Assembly (NCBI GenBank): GCA_051655145.1 | Contig: JBOFZK010000012.1 | Coordinates: forward strand, 1 to 25,045 | Reading direction: 5' to 3' | Source of the DNA: UBA710 sp051655145 | GTDB lineage: Bacteria; Bacillota_I; Bacilli_A; Mycoplasmatales; Metamycoplasmataceae | DNA: 25,045 bases | Part shown: piece by piece, positions 24,843 through 25,045 of the stretch | How the letters are laid out: each line of letters starts with the position of its first letter | How positions within the stretch are numbered: position 1 is the first letter of the stretch | Translations under genes and position numbers: made by a program | The notes under the pieces: generated by a model | Told to the model about the DNA's origin: nothing | The model's database searches: none | What the model saw: the letters and a program-made list of their open reading frames with translations, nothing else

Positions 24843-25045
24843 AATTTATTCCTTTTCTATTATCTTTATTAAATTTTTATAATTTTATTCGTATCTAATT
24901 TTCTTTCAAATATTAGGAATATTTCTATTCCTTAATTTTACTTCATTTAATATGATTTAATATTTTTTAAATGCTTATTTTTTTCTAGAATTTTACTTAA
25001 TATATGTAAAAATATTAATTTATTTTATAATTATATGTATTATTA
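24843..25045. other. AT-rich intergenic end of window with a small hairpin
   Basis: No coding frame is supported. On the minus strand, TATAAA at 24876-24881 is a possible -10 box for the nuclease gene. A perfect 7-bp hairpin AGGAATA (24915-24921) with TATTCCT (24926-24932), loop TTTC, lies upstream; neither side has a T run, so it is not a standard terminator. A TATAAT at 25025-25030 may serve a plus-strand gene beyond the window. Confidence 0.4.

Noticed and set aside
24915..24932. Intrinsic terminator or IS end at the AGGAATA/TATTCCT hairpin
   Set aside because: There is no T run on either strand, no transposase and no target duplication; the stem is only 7 bp in very AT-rich DNA.

Overview
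The window looks like a chromosomal segment of a mollicute. Base composition is very AT-rich and TGA is read as tryptophan inside almost every long gene: nadE, cdsA, pyrH, thiT, manA, fruA, thrS, hprK, lgt, the GDSL-type gene and both nuclease genes only become full length with genetic code 4. Gene content and the order hprK-lgt-trxB suggest a Mycoplasma of the hominis/synoviae type (Mycoplasmopsis/Metamycoplasma); the species is not resolved. No insertion sequence, phage, integrase, rRNA or CRISPR array was seen.

Layout. 1-1438: end of a nucleoside-type ABC transporter operon (tail of one gene, then a complete permease). 1467-2153: an ECF-transporter S component. 2159-2314: a probable structured RNA with its own extended -10 promoter and a clear terminator, unmatched to any family I know, just before nadE (2361-3086). 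3076-5352 (minus): pyrH-frr-cdsA, tightly packed. 5543-5758: small conserved-looking protein, abutting convergent upp (5759-6382, minus). 6421-7092: TPP riboswitch and a ThiT-like thiamine transporter S component. 7094-7990 (minus): manA, divergent from fruA (8085-10460), a complete fructose-type PTS EIIABC. 10462-12637 (minus): thrS plus a small membrane protein. 12728-13389: a possible PH-fold protein, tRNA-Leu(CAA) and a 37-residue membrane peptide. 13414-16167: hprK-lgt-trxB. 16159-16377 (minus): ylxM. 16419-19178: a 919-residue SGNH/GDSL hydrolase. 19195-21054: a membrane protein with a SAP/Rho-N-like segment and lysine-rich tail, a mini-DivIVA protein and recO. 21069-21142 (minus): tRNA-Trp(CCA). 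21189-22283: TrmA/RlmD-type RNA methyltransferase lacking the Fe-S cysteines. 22280-24842 (minus): a two-gene nuclease module (YqaJ-like PD-(D/E)XK nuclease plus DUF2779-type protein).

How it works together. Sugar uptake and its control (fruA, hprK, manA), vitamin and cofactor supply (ThiT under TPP control, nadE, an orphan ECF S component), nucleoside/uracil salvage (ABC permease, upp, pyrH), lipoprotein and phospholipid synthesis (lgt, cdsA) and translation (frr, thrS, two tRNAs) fit a parasite that imports most building blocks. The least explained parts are the RNA before nadE, the membrane/SAP-like plus DivIVA-like pair beside recO, and the nuclease pair. A recurring trait is a perfect TATAAT box 6-13 bases before the start codon without a Shine-Dalgarno sequence, implying many leaderless mRNAs.
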